Positions 51,501 through 63,438 of a stretch of DNA of 64,000 nucleotides are shown piece after piece. Each line of letters starts with the position of its first letter. Position 1 is the stretch's first letter. Made by a program: the position numbers and the translations under genes. Below the pieces are notes generated by a model. That model was given only the letters and a program-made list of their open reading frames with translations. It ran no database searches and was not told the DNA's origin. The stretch is from Phaseolus vulgaris (Eukaryota; Streptophyta; Magnoliopsida; Fabales; Fabaceae): NCBI RefSeq assembly GCF_000499845.2, contig NC_023754.2, forward strand, positions 22,570,111-22,634,110, given 5' to 3'.

Positions 51501-53626
51501 ATATATTTGTTTGTATATCAATATTTATGTTTCATTTCAACTGATATATATGGAGTATATTAAATGCATTGAGAATGAAAACTCTTCTGGAAAACTCACA
51601 CTACAAAATACTTAATAACATATATGAATAGACATGAACTTTTCTTGTATGGTAATATTTTTTGGAGGTAAAGTTGATACAAAAAGATTATGTAAATAAT
51701 ATGTTTAAATTTATATGTAAAATAATTAGTTCATAAAACCCACCCCAAACCTTTAGGAAACAGATTGTTCAAACCACAATATAAACATATTTTATGAAAG
51801 TTAAAAGAAAAATGCATACCCTAAATTCCTTGTCCACTAAAAGGGTAAAAGATGGTCCTATTTGTGCTCAAAAGGTGAGGAACTTGTTATCGAAGTAGTA
51901 AGTCTGAAAGTAGTGAAAAACAAGGGAAACCATCAAGGAAGTATCATAAGAAAAAAACAGAAAAGTAAAAAACCCAACTTTATAAAACCAATATGAAGGT
52001 TGGATTCAGAAGATAGTAGAAGAATAAGATATCTGTGATGATTGTTGCTGACTACAATTGAAACCATTGGAAGGATTCACAATATAATCCATCGTTGGCA
52101 AATTTTTTTCCAAAAATGGAAATAAAGATCTTTGTTATAGTGAAGGAGAAGGAGACATGATTTCAAGCTATAATTATGAGTGAAAAGAGGTTTTTGAGTC
52201 TCAAGCAGAGTTTCTCTTTTTCAGAAGGGTAGCAAGAGTTACATAATTTGCTATCATATCTGAATCTGTTTTCATTAACAACCTGAATAATATTCTTCAT
52301 TGAAGGATAACATTCTTAGTGTCCCTGGCTCTTGCGTTGCACAATAATCAGGGAGATAAAAGTGCTTGAGTTGGAATCTTCTCAAGCAAAGAATCAGGCA
52401 CGCTGGAGCTGTTGTTCCCACATCATATCAAACTTTTAAAGCTGCAGTTAAGGAAACATTTCACAAATTGGTTACTATGCATTAATATTGAAATGGCATA
52501 ATGTATCTTCACACTCTTTGCATTTTAGTCTTTGTATTTGCAAACTACTTGTTATAATCTCTATACATACACTTTTTAATTTAGTCTCAGCAGTTTTAGA
52601 CAATAGAGATTAAACCATAAAAATTGTATACATATAGATATTAAACGAGTAATAAAAAGTATTTGAATGTATTGAAATTCTCCCTATGTTTTGTGAATTT
52701 TCTATCCTATCCTGATCCTGGAAATAGGCAGCATGTTATTTATTAGTCGTAATATTAATGGTTAGATTATCTTTGTTAGGTTGAAGAAGGTAAGATAACA
52801 CCAGTCAAAAATCATTTTTAAGTATAGAACTAAAATGTAAAAATGGGATGAAGTAAAGAATTAAACCATTTTTTTCCATAGTCTTGATATATAGCATCTT
52901 CCACCTTGAATCTTGCTGATACATTTTACATTGGTCAGATCTGCATATTATAGGTTTTTAACAGTTTCAACCTGCCAAAAAGGAATTAAAAATTGATTTA
53001 AAAGTTATGAAATTATTCATATTTACTTAATAAAATACCAATTTGAAACATAGAAACTGGGGAGAAAGAGAACAGAGTTGAGCTGCTACAAAAGTTTGCA
53101 GGCACACATTTTCCTTCTGTTAAATACATGAATATGGTGTTGAAGTTGAAGGCTACACCCTCTGAAAGGTAAATAATTGAATTCTTAACGTGGATGGTGC
53201 AATTGGGTCTCTTTTCTTAGATCTTTTTGCTGGCAGTGGAATGTTCAGCAAGCAAGAGATTGATGAAAGTGTGGAGATTGGGTTGTTTGTGCTGGCACGT
53301 TCCATTGGTGTGATTGGATGAGTTTACCTTAACTATCATAGCTTCTTCATGTGAACTTCACGTCTTTGACATTATTGCAGTTTTGGAACTTTGTGGGTTC
53401 TTTATCTGATGCACTTATGGTCCAAAGAGTTCCACTTTTAGTTGGGTCATCATGGGTGGTCCTCATATGTGAACACTGCATGTCTTTTGTGAATCAATTG
53501 AACTCAGAAACTCATTCACCTCCAAACAAAATTTATCTAACATGCTTTCTCTCATAATAACCGCTTCATAATTGTTCTCTCAAATTTCACCCACACCTCT
53601 CACCAAAACAGATTCATGGGAGAATG
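51500..53626 (+). pseudogene. Unprocessed ACLB pseudogene (3' half)
   Basis: Exon 9 is recognisable at 52352-52470 but has lost about 10 bases net in two places. The start of exon 10 (GTTGAAGAAGGTAAGATAAC) is at 52780. Exon 15 spans about 53055-53317 with several small indels, and its donor GTGAGT has become ATGAGT at 53318-53323. Exon 16 is at about 53591-53626 with its acceptor AG changed to AC and an internal deletion, then cut off by a TRIM. Intron DNA is conserved too (for example TTTGTGAATCAATTGAACT at about 53488 against TTTGTGAATCTATTGAACT in the gene), so this is a DNA-level duplicate, not a retrocopy. GTTTCATTTCAACTGATAT near 51529 also occurs in the ACLB leader intron, hinting that the copy once began there. 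Exons 11-14 are missing. Not translatable. Confidence 0.9.
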
Positions 53627-53931
53627 TGTTAAGAAGTGGGTTTTAAGCCTAACTCAACCTCATAAAACCGGCTCATGGGGTGAGGGTTGCACCCACTTTT
53701 ATACGATGAAATGTCCTAATATCTAGTCGATGTGGGATCTTCAACACAACCCCCTCACGCCGAGGCTACCAACTCGTGCATGGAGATATATGTTATGGGT
53801 GGTCCGATAACGGCCCGATGGCGGGTGGCCTGATAAACCCAACAAATATTCGCTAGGATAGGCTCAAAATGGCTCTGATACCATGTTAAGAAGTGGGCTT
53901 TAAGCCTAACTCAACCCCATAAAACCGGCTC
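53627..53931 (-). mobile_element. TRIM retroelement, minus orientation, 5' LTR truncated
   Basis: Left LTR 53627-53746 is 120 bp (TGTTAAGAAGTGGG ... TTCAACA). A second LTR copy begins at 53884 with TGTTAAGAAGTGGGCTTTAA and stops after ACCGGCTC at 53931. Read on the minus strand the order is LTR, primer-binding site TGGTATCAGAGCC (53871-53883, complementary to initiator tRNA-Met), a ~120-base non-coding interior, a G-rich polypurine tract (GAGGGGG), LTR. No open frame, as expected for a TRIM. It sits inside exon 16 of the ACLB pseudogene. Confidence 0.88.
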
Positions 53932-55807
53932 TCTTCTCCTACTCGTCACAATGCACCTGAACCTCCATCAAACCAACCTTCTTCTCCTACTCGTCATAAT
54001 ACACCTGAACCTCCAGTAGACCAACCTTCTTCTCCCATGCCAAGAAGTTTACCACCCATTACCAAACCTTCTCCAACCGACCTTCCTGTTCGACGATCCA
54101 GTCGCACATCAACCCAACCTTCCTGGCTTCAAGACTACGTAACGGGATCCCAAGCCAATCATTCGACCACTGCCCAAGACCGACCAAATGGAACCAGGTA
54201 TCCTATGCATCATTTTCTTTCTAATTCACGATTTTCTTCTACACATAGTGCATATCTTGCTAACATCACAGCCACCAAAGAACCTCACACTTATGCTCAA
54301 GCTATCCTTGATCCAAATTGGCAAAAAGCAATGGACGAAGAGCTTTCCGCCTTGCAGCTAAATCAAACGTGGACCTTAACACCTTTACCCGCTGGGCAGA
54401 AACCCATCGGATGCAAATGGGTCTATAAAATAAAGTACAACTCAGATGGTAGCGTCGACAGATATAAGGCGCGCCTTGTCACAAAGGGGTACACTCAGAT
54501 TGAAGGTGTCGACTATTCTGAAACTTTTTCACCAACAGCAAAATTAACAACTTTGAGGTGTCTCCTCACCATTGCAGCAGCCAGAAATTGGTTTACTCAC
54601 CAGCTAGATGTGCAAAATGCCTTCTTACATGGCACATTGCATGAAATTATTTACATGGACTTGCCACCCGGACATCATCGACAGGGGAGAACATTGTATG
54701 TCGACTCAACAAATCCCTTTATGGTCTCAAACAAGCATCTCGAACATGGTTTTCAACATTTTCTCATGTGATTAAATCTGTAGGATTTCAACAGTCCAAG
54801 ACAGATTACTCTCTATTCACAAGACAGAATAACTCATCATTTACTGCCCTTTTGATTTATGTGGATGATATTCTTCTGACAGGAAATGATTTGACAGAAA
54901 TTCAGCGTGTTAAAGATTGTTTATTACAACAATTTCGCATTAAAGATCTTGGAGACCTAAAATATTTTCTAGGGATTGAATTTTCCCGTTCCAAAGCTGG
55001 TATTTACATGTCCCAAAGAAAATATGCGCTTGATATTTTGCAGGATACGGGACTCACATGTGCTCGTCCAGACAAATTTCCAATGGAACAATACCTAAAA
55101 CTCACACCAGACGATGGAGAGTTATTAAAGGATCCAGTCAAATACAGGCGACTCGTGGGACGACTGATATACCTCACGGTTACTCGACCTGACATAGCAT
55201 CTTCGGTTCGGACCCTAAGTCAATATATACAGAATCCACGGAAACCTCATTGGGATGCCGCAATTCGAGTCCTAAAGTACATCAAAGGATCACCAGGACA
55301 AGGATTACTATTGTCATCCGAAAACAATCTGACATTGACAGCTTATTGTGACTCAGACTGGGGAGGTTGTCAGACAACTCGGAGATCAGTATCTGGATAT
55401 TGCATTTTTCTTGGTTCCTATATTATCTCATGGAAGTCAAAAAAACAGACAAACGTATCAAGATCATCAGCGGAAGCATAATACCGCGCAATGGCCAATA
55501 CTTGTTTGGAGATAGTTTGGTTTTGCGATATCTAAGGTGCCATGTAACTTGCCAGTTCAACTTTTCTGTGACAATCAAGCGGCATTACATATAGCAGCAA
55601 ACCCAGTATTTCATGAACGCACAAAACACATTGAGATAGATTGCCACATTGTGCGAGAAAAATTACAAGCTGGATAATCAGTCCTTCATATGTACCGACA
55701 CAGTATCAGCTCGCAGATATTTTTACGAAGGCATTGGGCAAAGAACGATTTTTGACGCTACGACACAAGTTGGGGTTCTTGATCTTCACCTACCAACTTG
55801 AGGGGAG
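53932..55807 (+). pseudogene. Ty1/Copia pol fragment (5'-truncated, broken)
   Basis: Starts in the Pro/Ser-rich linker between integrase and reverse transcriptase, with two 48-base repeats each encoding SSPTRHNxPEPPxxQP. Reverse transcriptase follows: [37 protein letters not shown], then a one-base frameshift near 54690, then the active-site YVDDILLTGND. RNase H is recognisable by AYCDSDWGGC and SWKSKKQTNVSRSSAEA, where a stop at about 55480 interrupts before YRAMA. More frame breaks and stops follow before [18 protein letters not shown] and LADIFTKALGKERF. gag, protease and most of integrase are absent. A dead fragment read in the + direction. Confidence 0.92.
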
Positions 55808-56040
55808 TATTAAGGAAATAATAATTATCAAATTATATGCAATTATTGTATGCAATATTTGACGATATTGTACCCAATTATATGCAATTAATTTAATAAT
55901 TATAGAATCTCATGATTAGTATCCTACCTAATTAGATTGTAATTTGGGAGAGAGAAACTCCCTATATATTTTCTATACATGAGTGATGTAATATACACAT
56001 AAGAATAATAAACATCTCTTCTTCTTACCATTTTTTATCA
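55808..56040 (+). mobile_element. 3' LTR of the Copia fragment
   Basis: The pol remnant ends with polypurine tract TTGAGGGGAGTA. The LTR then starts as TATTAAGGAAATAATAATTA (the usual TG probably mutated to TA), contains TATATGCAATTATTGTATGC and a CTATATATTTTCTATACATG promoter-like block, and ends near TTTTTTATCA. The right border is uncertain; no target duplication could be tested because the 5' end is missing. Confidence 0.65.
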
Positions 56041-56530
56041 TTTTCTTATAGAATGTTCAAAATATTATAACAAAGAAACCAAATTTAAAAACAGAGTCAT
56101 ACATTTAGAACCAGAGTAGTTTAAATCTTATTTAAATATGATTTTAGCATTTTAAACTGGGTATATCTTATTTCTTTTGATCATATGATAATTACATTTT
56201 TTATTTTGTAAATGTTATTTTTATTCTTCTTTTAGGTTTAGATTACATTATAAAGTGATAACTAGGAGCTCTATTTAAGGTTTGTCATCAAAATTTAAAT
56301 TGAGTGATATGGTTATATGAAAGTTTATTAAATTTTTGTTAACTTCCACATAGTTTAGAAGTAGAATATTGTGATCATCCTACTAGAATGAGTTTGTTCT
56401 AAAAATGCTAACAACCTAATAAGGACACTGTTATTCAATGGCATATATCACACTAGCCACACACAAATGTTCAATTTTTTTTTAAAATATTGCAGCTTGC
56501 ATTTTATCTTTATCAATTTAAAACAATTCA

Positions 56531-56565
<35 letters not shown>

Positions 56566-57770
56566 TTATTTTGTCGTGTACTATATTTAAGAGATCTAGA
56601 TAACATACTGCATACTAGTTATGTCCATGCATACTCTACCATCATGGCTATTATGTATTACTTTATCCCCTTTTTATCATAGTCTTTTGTCTTTGTCCAA
56701 AATTGACACAGTAGATAGGTGACACAAAATGACACAATGAATTTTTATTCTAATAAATTATTTTAGTTAGTAGTATGCCTTTGATTGAGATTTTAAAATA
56801 TATGGGTGAAATATGAAATATTAATATTGTGATATTTTATAAAATTAACTGAGAATTTGAATAATAATGAAATAAAAAATTGTCATTAATAACATTTTCT
56901 AATTATAAAGACTAAAAATAATATTTCATAAAATTAAAAGAGTAAAAAAGTAAATTCTTTTTGGTGATTTTTAAAAATTTATTTCTCTTGTACATAACTT
57001 TAGAACTGTGACATTGTTAGATGGGAAGAACAGGTTGAAAACATGGTGGAAAAAAATGTTCACGGAGGAAAAAAAACTGTTCATGTCTGCTTTTATTTTT
57101 CTAAATTTTTTTGGATATATGCTCTATATAAAAGTTTGGTTGGTTTTGTCATTTCGACTATGATTTTGACACATTAAAAAAATCATTTAAACAAAATATA
57201 TGTCAAATTTTTTTACAAAAATCAATATTAAGTTTTTGTGTAAATATTTATAAAATAATTTTAGAGTCAAAATAACATCATTCAAATGAAACCTGTTATA
57301 TATAAATAGAAAATAGGTTAGTCAGTTTTCATTTTTCTCTTTATTTGTCTTTTCTTTATATTTCTAGATCCATCTTTCTTAGATTAATAATTGGGGATCA
57401 TCTTTAAATTTCTCGTAGTAAATCAAGTTAAATAACTTAATTAGAATTTTGATTGAGTAAGTTTAATTATGTTTCTTTCTTCTTTCAGTAAGTTTTAAAA
57501 ATTTTTGTTAAAAAGATTAAAGTTCTTTGCATGTGATACCTGAGACTTCATGATACGTTCCCGGTTAGTTCAGAGTTCTAATAATATGTTTGGATCATTG
57601 ATCAGAACTTTGTAGTGCATTAATTATGTTATTTCTGTTTTTCTTTAGGAAATTGAGCTTTGTGTTAACACACTTACTTTTTAATGTTAGATTTACATTT
57701 TAATAAAACCCTAGGTTAGAGAATATGGATAGGTTAGAGAGTATGGATGTGAATGTGATGTGGTCGCAAC
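56041..57770. other. Gene-free spacer
   Basis: AT-rich DNA with an (AT)n run at about 56536-56562. The 71-codon frame across that run is not a gene. Confidence 0.45.
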
Positions 57771-57773
57771 ATT

Positions 57774-58103
57774 CACTACAAGAAAATCATCAAATAGAAA
57801 TTAATTTTTAGATATCAAAATAATTAGTTGCAATAGTAACTAAATTAGAGACCATTTTAAAAACTAAAAAAAAATTGGTTTCTAAATTAGTTTATATTAT
57901 TGTTAAATAGTTTCTAAATTGGTATTTAATTAGCAACCAAGGTTTTAACTACCAATTAACAATTTAGAAATTAATTTAACAATAATAGAAACTAATTTAG
58001 AAACCAAAAATTTATTTAGTCCCTACAATGGTCTCTAATTTAGTAGCAACTAATTATTTTTTGTTTCTAAAATTGGTTTTTATTTCATGACTTTCTTGTA
58101 GTG
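57774..58103. mobile_element. 330-bp foldback CACTA MITE
   Basis: CACTACAAGAAAATC at the left and GACTTTCTTGTAGTG at the right are inverted termini, flanked by ATT at 57771-57773 and ATT at 58104-58106. Almost the whole element is an inverted repeat: AAATTAGAGACCATTTT, TTGGTTTCTAAATTAG and TTTCTAAATTGGTATTTAATT on the left are mirrored by AATGGTCTCTAATTTAG, CTAATTTAGAAACCAA and ACCAATTAACAATTTAGAAA on the right. The RNA would form a long hairpin, which could be diced into small RNAs. No coding capacity. Confidence 0.92.
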
Positions 58104-58106
58104 ATT

Positions 58107-61100
58107 TATTGTTGAGTAAATTAATGTGTATTGATTGAGATTGAATATGAAAATACAGAGATGATAGCATGTTTATTGTTGAACATTAATTTTATTATAT
58201 TTTAATATTTTGAATATTTGAACAATATACTTTAAATTTTGAAATGTAATTACACCATATTTAATATTTTGATGTATGATAAGATTGATAATATTGTGCT
58301 GTTACGCTTTATATATTATATAAAATCAGTGACAAATATAATTTTACCTCTTTTTCCATTACTCTTGCTTTCTAAATTTTATCTAATTTTTTTTAAAAGA
58401 CATTATTACATCTTGAGTAATTATGCAAATTTTTTTTGTAATATTTAACTAAGAACGATTTTATAAGATTTTTTAGTATCCTTTGTTCAATCTTAACATA
58501 TTTTAACCTTTAAGCTTATCGATTTCATTTTCTATCTTTTTTACTCTTTTATATCGAGTTTAACTTTTCTACACATTTAAATCAAGTACATTTAAGTAAC
58601 TTTAAATATAAGAAAAATAATAGATGATTTGAGAAAAATACGGATGTGCATGTTATTATTTGTGCATGTTGGTTAATATTTTGAACATAGTTGAATTCAA
58701 ACAATACAATTTTTTTTGTTACAGCCACATGATAGGCTTGTTTTCACAGTCTGAACTGCAATGGAAACAAATTCTGCAGGTTGCTGTTCACTACACCAAA
58801 TTCAATTATTTTTAAATAAAAACAAAATCCACACCTCTGACCTACTTTTAGAAGCAGTTCCTTGGATCATATTCTGACATTAAATAAATGTGAAAATTAT
58901 TGGTAGTGAGTTTTTTTGACATTTAAGATGCTTTGAATTTTGAAGTTTCATTGCACATGAAAAATCCTTGTAGAAACAACATCAATAAAGTGGTGAAAGG
59001 ATTGGATAGTTATCTCTTCCTAAGACAACTTTGACGAATATTACTATTGTGTTGTCTCATCACAATCGCTTTTCTTTTTAAAAATAAAATAAAATAAATG
59101 GTGATCATACATTGTAACTATTAAAACTAATAAAAAAGTAAATAATGAAAAATAGAAGTCTGGCTAGAACAATAATGGTACTATGGCTATGTGATTTCTT
59201 AGAAGCCTATGATTGTTGATAAAATTATTCTGTTCTTTATCACTGTTTTTGTTCGTAGAACTAAAGTAGTACTAGAATTATATTTATTCCATTATCTCCT
59301 CCAATGGTATTTTTTTTTATCACTCATCTATCTATCTTCAACAATTGACTCTCGATATCACCTTTTCACATGCCATTATTTGCTTTGTTTCTTATTCCTA
59401 CATTCATCTCCTCTACCCTCCACATATCCATTTATCGTACTATGTCCCAAAAACCATCACTCCATTAATCATCCAATTTGAATTGAAGAGAGAAAGGAAT
59501 GGACACGACTCTTTCAATGGTAAAATTTAACTTATTAATTAATATTTAACCTTTGTTCATCAATTAAATGATGTCTTAATGTTGTAATTATTTTATTCTT
59601 TTTTTAAAGCTTTTGGATTACCTTAAACTTTCTCGTTTTTCCCCTTTACACATTAATATTTCTTCTTTTTTTTAGTCTCTTAAACTCTGGTTGTTAGTTC
59701 TCATTCTTTATATTTTTCCACTCTCCACCTTCTAATAACTCTGGATTGAGAATTGTTTCTATTTAATTAGTTTTCAAATCAAAGTAATTTTGTTGATTAA
59801 GCAAAATTTATTTATTTGAAAATTCAAGAGGTTTGATAGAGGTGTAACTAAATAGTTGATGAGATTTATTTTAGTGTAAGTTTAGGAGTTTTTGTTAGCT
59901 AGATGATTAACAAGTCGTTGAGTGAGTTGAATTGGTAATTGAGTGAATTTTATTTAATTTTTAAAATGAGCAAAACTGATGATCGAATGCGAATTGTGTT
60001 TTTTATAACATGTTTTAAAATGTTTCTTAATGAAAAATTGTCTATATTTGAATGAATTATTATATTTTAACAACATATGACACATACTTGAATATTATCA
60101 TGTGATCAATTATTAATATTTTTAGTATATGTTTTTATATGACATAATACTTGTGATTTAAATTACATAGGTAAATGAAATGTATGATATTTGATGTCAC
60201 AATCTAGGATAATATGTGAATAATTGATTGATTAATTTGTGTATTAAGTAGTAAAACTAATATAAAGATATATCATAGTCTTACTAAGTGTATAAATCAC
60301 ATAGATTAAAATCTTGGGTAGTGAAAATATAAAAAAAAGTTTATTGCACACTTGAAACTATAGGAATTCTATATTTGAGATATTTTAAACTTATCTTTAA
60401 CTCATGTAACTCAATGCTTAAATAGTAAAGATAAAGATGTAAATCTCTTATAAGATTTTGTGATATCTTTTTATTATATAAATTTATACATGTGACTCTT
60501 ATCAAATTTTATGCTATGTAAATAAATAGATATGAGAAGTGGATTTTAAGTTTAATTTAACCTCGTACCTACCATTTTACACTCATTTTATTATTTTGAT
60601 TTGTAATGCGTTACTTACGCTTTTGTATTTTTCTTTGTCTTCTTTATTTAAGATATTATGAAAAAATTCATAGTAATTAAAAAATTATTTCACTGAAAAT
60701 AGGATTATTAAAATGATAATACTAATGTAATTAATATAAACATAATATTGCATTATTAACACGCAAGTATTTTTTTTAACCAATCGAGTTAAACCCTATT
60801 AATCGTATGAAATATTGCTAATTATCCATTTTTATATCTCACATACTCTCAGAAGGTATAATCTTAGTACATAAACTAGGAAAATAAATTAGAAGTGACT
60901 ATAATCAAATTATAAAAACAAAATATGGATTAATCTAATTATAATCTACGAGAATAGCATTTGACTGACACATTTACTCAGAGCTTTTTTCTGGTGAAAA
61001 CATTTCTATATAAATAATAATATATAGTTCAGATTATTTATTTAATTTTTTTTAATTTATATTTGAATTAGTTTTAACTTATACGAAAATGATTTATTTA

Positions 61101-61380
61101 TTTATTCTTCTAACACGGTTTCTTCTTCTTCGGCGCGATCAACCAGCCGGAGGCTTGCGTGAAACATGTTATAAAACTTATGTCACTATGACTGTGTGAA
61201 TGTGCAAAGACCAAGGACGTGTGGAAATAAATAAATAAACAATAAAATAAAATAAAATAACACTATTCAGAATTGATTCCTGTGGTTTTGCTGAAATTTC
61301 TGTGTAGTTAGTGATTAATTATTTCTAGTTGAAAATTGTAATTTAGTTCGATTACATTATTTTTGTGAAAGCTACTCAAC
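58107..61380. other. Gene-free spacer
   Basis: AT-rich low-complexity DNA. A short degenerate minus-strand TRIM LTR is at 60531-60595. Small open frames at 58239-58448 and 59209-59530 show no motif and are not called. Confidence 0.45.
60531..60595 (-). mobile_element. Degenerate TRIM LTR fragment
   Basis: GAGAAGTGGATTTTAAGTTT then AATTTAACCTCGTACC and TTTTACACTCATTTTA parallel AAGAAGTGGGTTTTAAGCCT, CTCAACCTCATAAAACC and TGCACCCACTTTTA of the TRIM LTR at 53627. Only about half of the LTR is recognisable. Confidence 0.5.
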
Positions 61381-61389
61381 TTTTTTTTT

Positions 61390-61800
61390 TTAAATTTATA
61401 TTATTTTATAAATTGTTCAACTCGCACTTCAACTCGCTCTTCTCGTTTTTGTACTACTTCTTCCGGTCTCAGTTGCTCTATCCCGGTTGAATGCTGAATG
61501 GGAGTACCTGCAGAAGGCACTCCAATGCTCAAGTCAGCAAAAAGTATTATGCGCTCAGTTGTCAAAGTATATTTAGTAAAGACGTACCTTGTTATTGAAA
61601 TGTCGCTATTTATATTATTTTGATGATTTACCTTATTGGACTAGATTAGTGGAGTTGATTGATTTTAGAAATGTATTACTTAATTATTAATGGTGATTTA
61701 GTTTTGCTGATCTTGATTTAAGCATTAATGGGCTGGATGTGTCGGTCGGCCCACACGGACGTGTTGGGCTCGATCAACTCGGTCATAGAGACCAAGTTAT
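61390..61800. repeat. GC-richer dispersed-repeat fragment
   Basis: Contains GAGTACCTGCAGAAGGCACT, CCAATGCTCAAGTCAGCAAA and GGCCCACACGGACGTGTTGG. I recall similar GAGTACCTGCA...GGCACTCC...CTCAAGTCAG blocks as recurrent in legume intergenic DNA, so a transposon-derived origin is likely. No ends were found. Confidence 0.4.
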
Positions 61801-63438
61801 GATATTAACCGTTGTTTAATTAACTATTTAGAATTTCATAAATTTGATTTATTAAATAAATATTTATTACAAAAATTATTTTATTAGAAACATAATTTTT
61901 TATTTATTTTTTAATTAAATATTCATAATTAACGTAATTATTATTTGTATCATCATTGCTTACTTACGTGTCTTTGAATTAAAAATAAAAAATTAGATAA
62001 TTAAATTTTAAATTATTCACAAAATTGAATATTTTTAGATGAAAATTCAAAAAAGTTATATTTTTCAATTAAATTTTTATTATTTAATTTTGTTGTAAAA
62101 TCAAATGATATGAGAATTTAATTTTCCAGTTTCAACATAACACTACAAAATACTTAAATATCAGGATTAACATCTATAAAAATAATCATTTAAGACACGA
62201 CAACAAAAAAAGTCACAAAATTAGAATATCATGTCTCCTTTGAAGTTGTTTTTTTTTTCAAACTCATTAACATTGTTGAACTAAATTTGGATGTTGATGT
62301 TACTTAGATGATCGAATGTTAGATAAAGAGATTTTATAAATAGTATGTTATTTAAAAACATCAGGCGACAAATTTATATTATTTGTCAACACAAAAGATT
62401 TACTCATTTATTATTAAGAATATGTTTTATGATTTGAACGACTCCTATCAACTAACACAAAAAACATAAAATATGAGTGTATATATAAATAATAAAAACT
62501 AAACCTATATTTATATGAATAATATTTAATTATGGATTATCATATTAATTAAGCACTATTATGTTCCATTTTAATGTCATTTATGATATTTATTATCATA
62601 TCAAGTACCCATATGTATGCCTCGTGCTAGGCATAATTTAATTCACAATTTAAAAAATTGTTTTTTATTTTATTTTAACTAATTATCACTTATATTAAAT
62701 ATTCAATACTTTATTATGTATATATAATAAGTAAACATTATTATTTATTTGGATCTGTGGAGAGAGGAATTGTGACGTCATAAAGAAAAGAATTGACGAA
62801 GTTTGATTTGATTGAGGCATGGGTTAGTTATCGTAATTTTGTTTTAAAATAGATTTTATTCGGAAAAAAATTGGCAAAGTGTGATCCTCCACCAGTCAGT
62901 CTGACTCACTACCCTTCTCAATTATGTTCGCACGACCCAACCTCTGCCACAAGAAATTCCACCATACCAAAAAAAGCAAAAAAATTAGTAAGATTTGTTT
63001 ATGCATAAAGTAACGTGAAATGTTTGACAATTATATTACTTTGATGAGTTAAAGTGGGTTAAGAAGATAAGAGTAGTGATTAGAGAAGATAAAAGGTATA
63101 TTAGTGAGATTTAGAGTTTGTGATGGTTTTGGTTTAATATTTAAAGTTAACTTTACGCAGACCACATAGAGACAGGCTATCGAGCAATCGCGTCGCGTGC
63201 ACGAGAAACGCCAAACAACAAAAGCAGCGTTATTTTGTGAAATTGCTGAAGCTGCCACTGTCACTCTGAGCTTCTTCTTCTCTCTTTTCTTTATTTAATT
63301 TAATTTTCACTCTTACTGGTTACATCTTCCTCGTGGTGGCAGTCACTCTCTAGAGTTCCGAGAGTTTCACACAACAAACATAACCTTAAGAGAAAGAGGA
63401 AAAAGAGAACAAGTGACAGAGCCAAATTTTCGACTTCA
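61801..63438. other. Upstream region and 5' leader of PHYB
   Basis: AT-rich to about 62740, then promoter-like DNA. A segment at about 62900-62985 resembles 48940-49030. CT-rich leader-like sequence (TTCTTCTTCTCTCTTTTCTT) is at about 63272-63295, followed by a probable leader running to the start codon. No separate gene seen. Confidence 0.45.
62773..62780. promoter_or_regulatory. TGACGTCA bZIP-type site upstream of PHYB
   Basis: Perfect palindrome TGACGTCA about 660 bases before the PHYB start codon. It is the C-box/CRE core bound by plant bZIP factors of the TGA and HY5 type. Motif match only; no test of occupancy. Confidence 0.4.

Noticed and set aside
54037..55481. Two long plus frames as host genes
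   Set aside because: They are Copia reverse transcriptase and RNase H pieces with a frameshift and a stop, linked to a polypurine tract and LTR.
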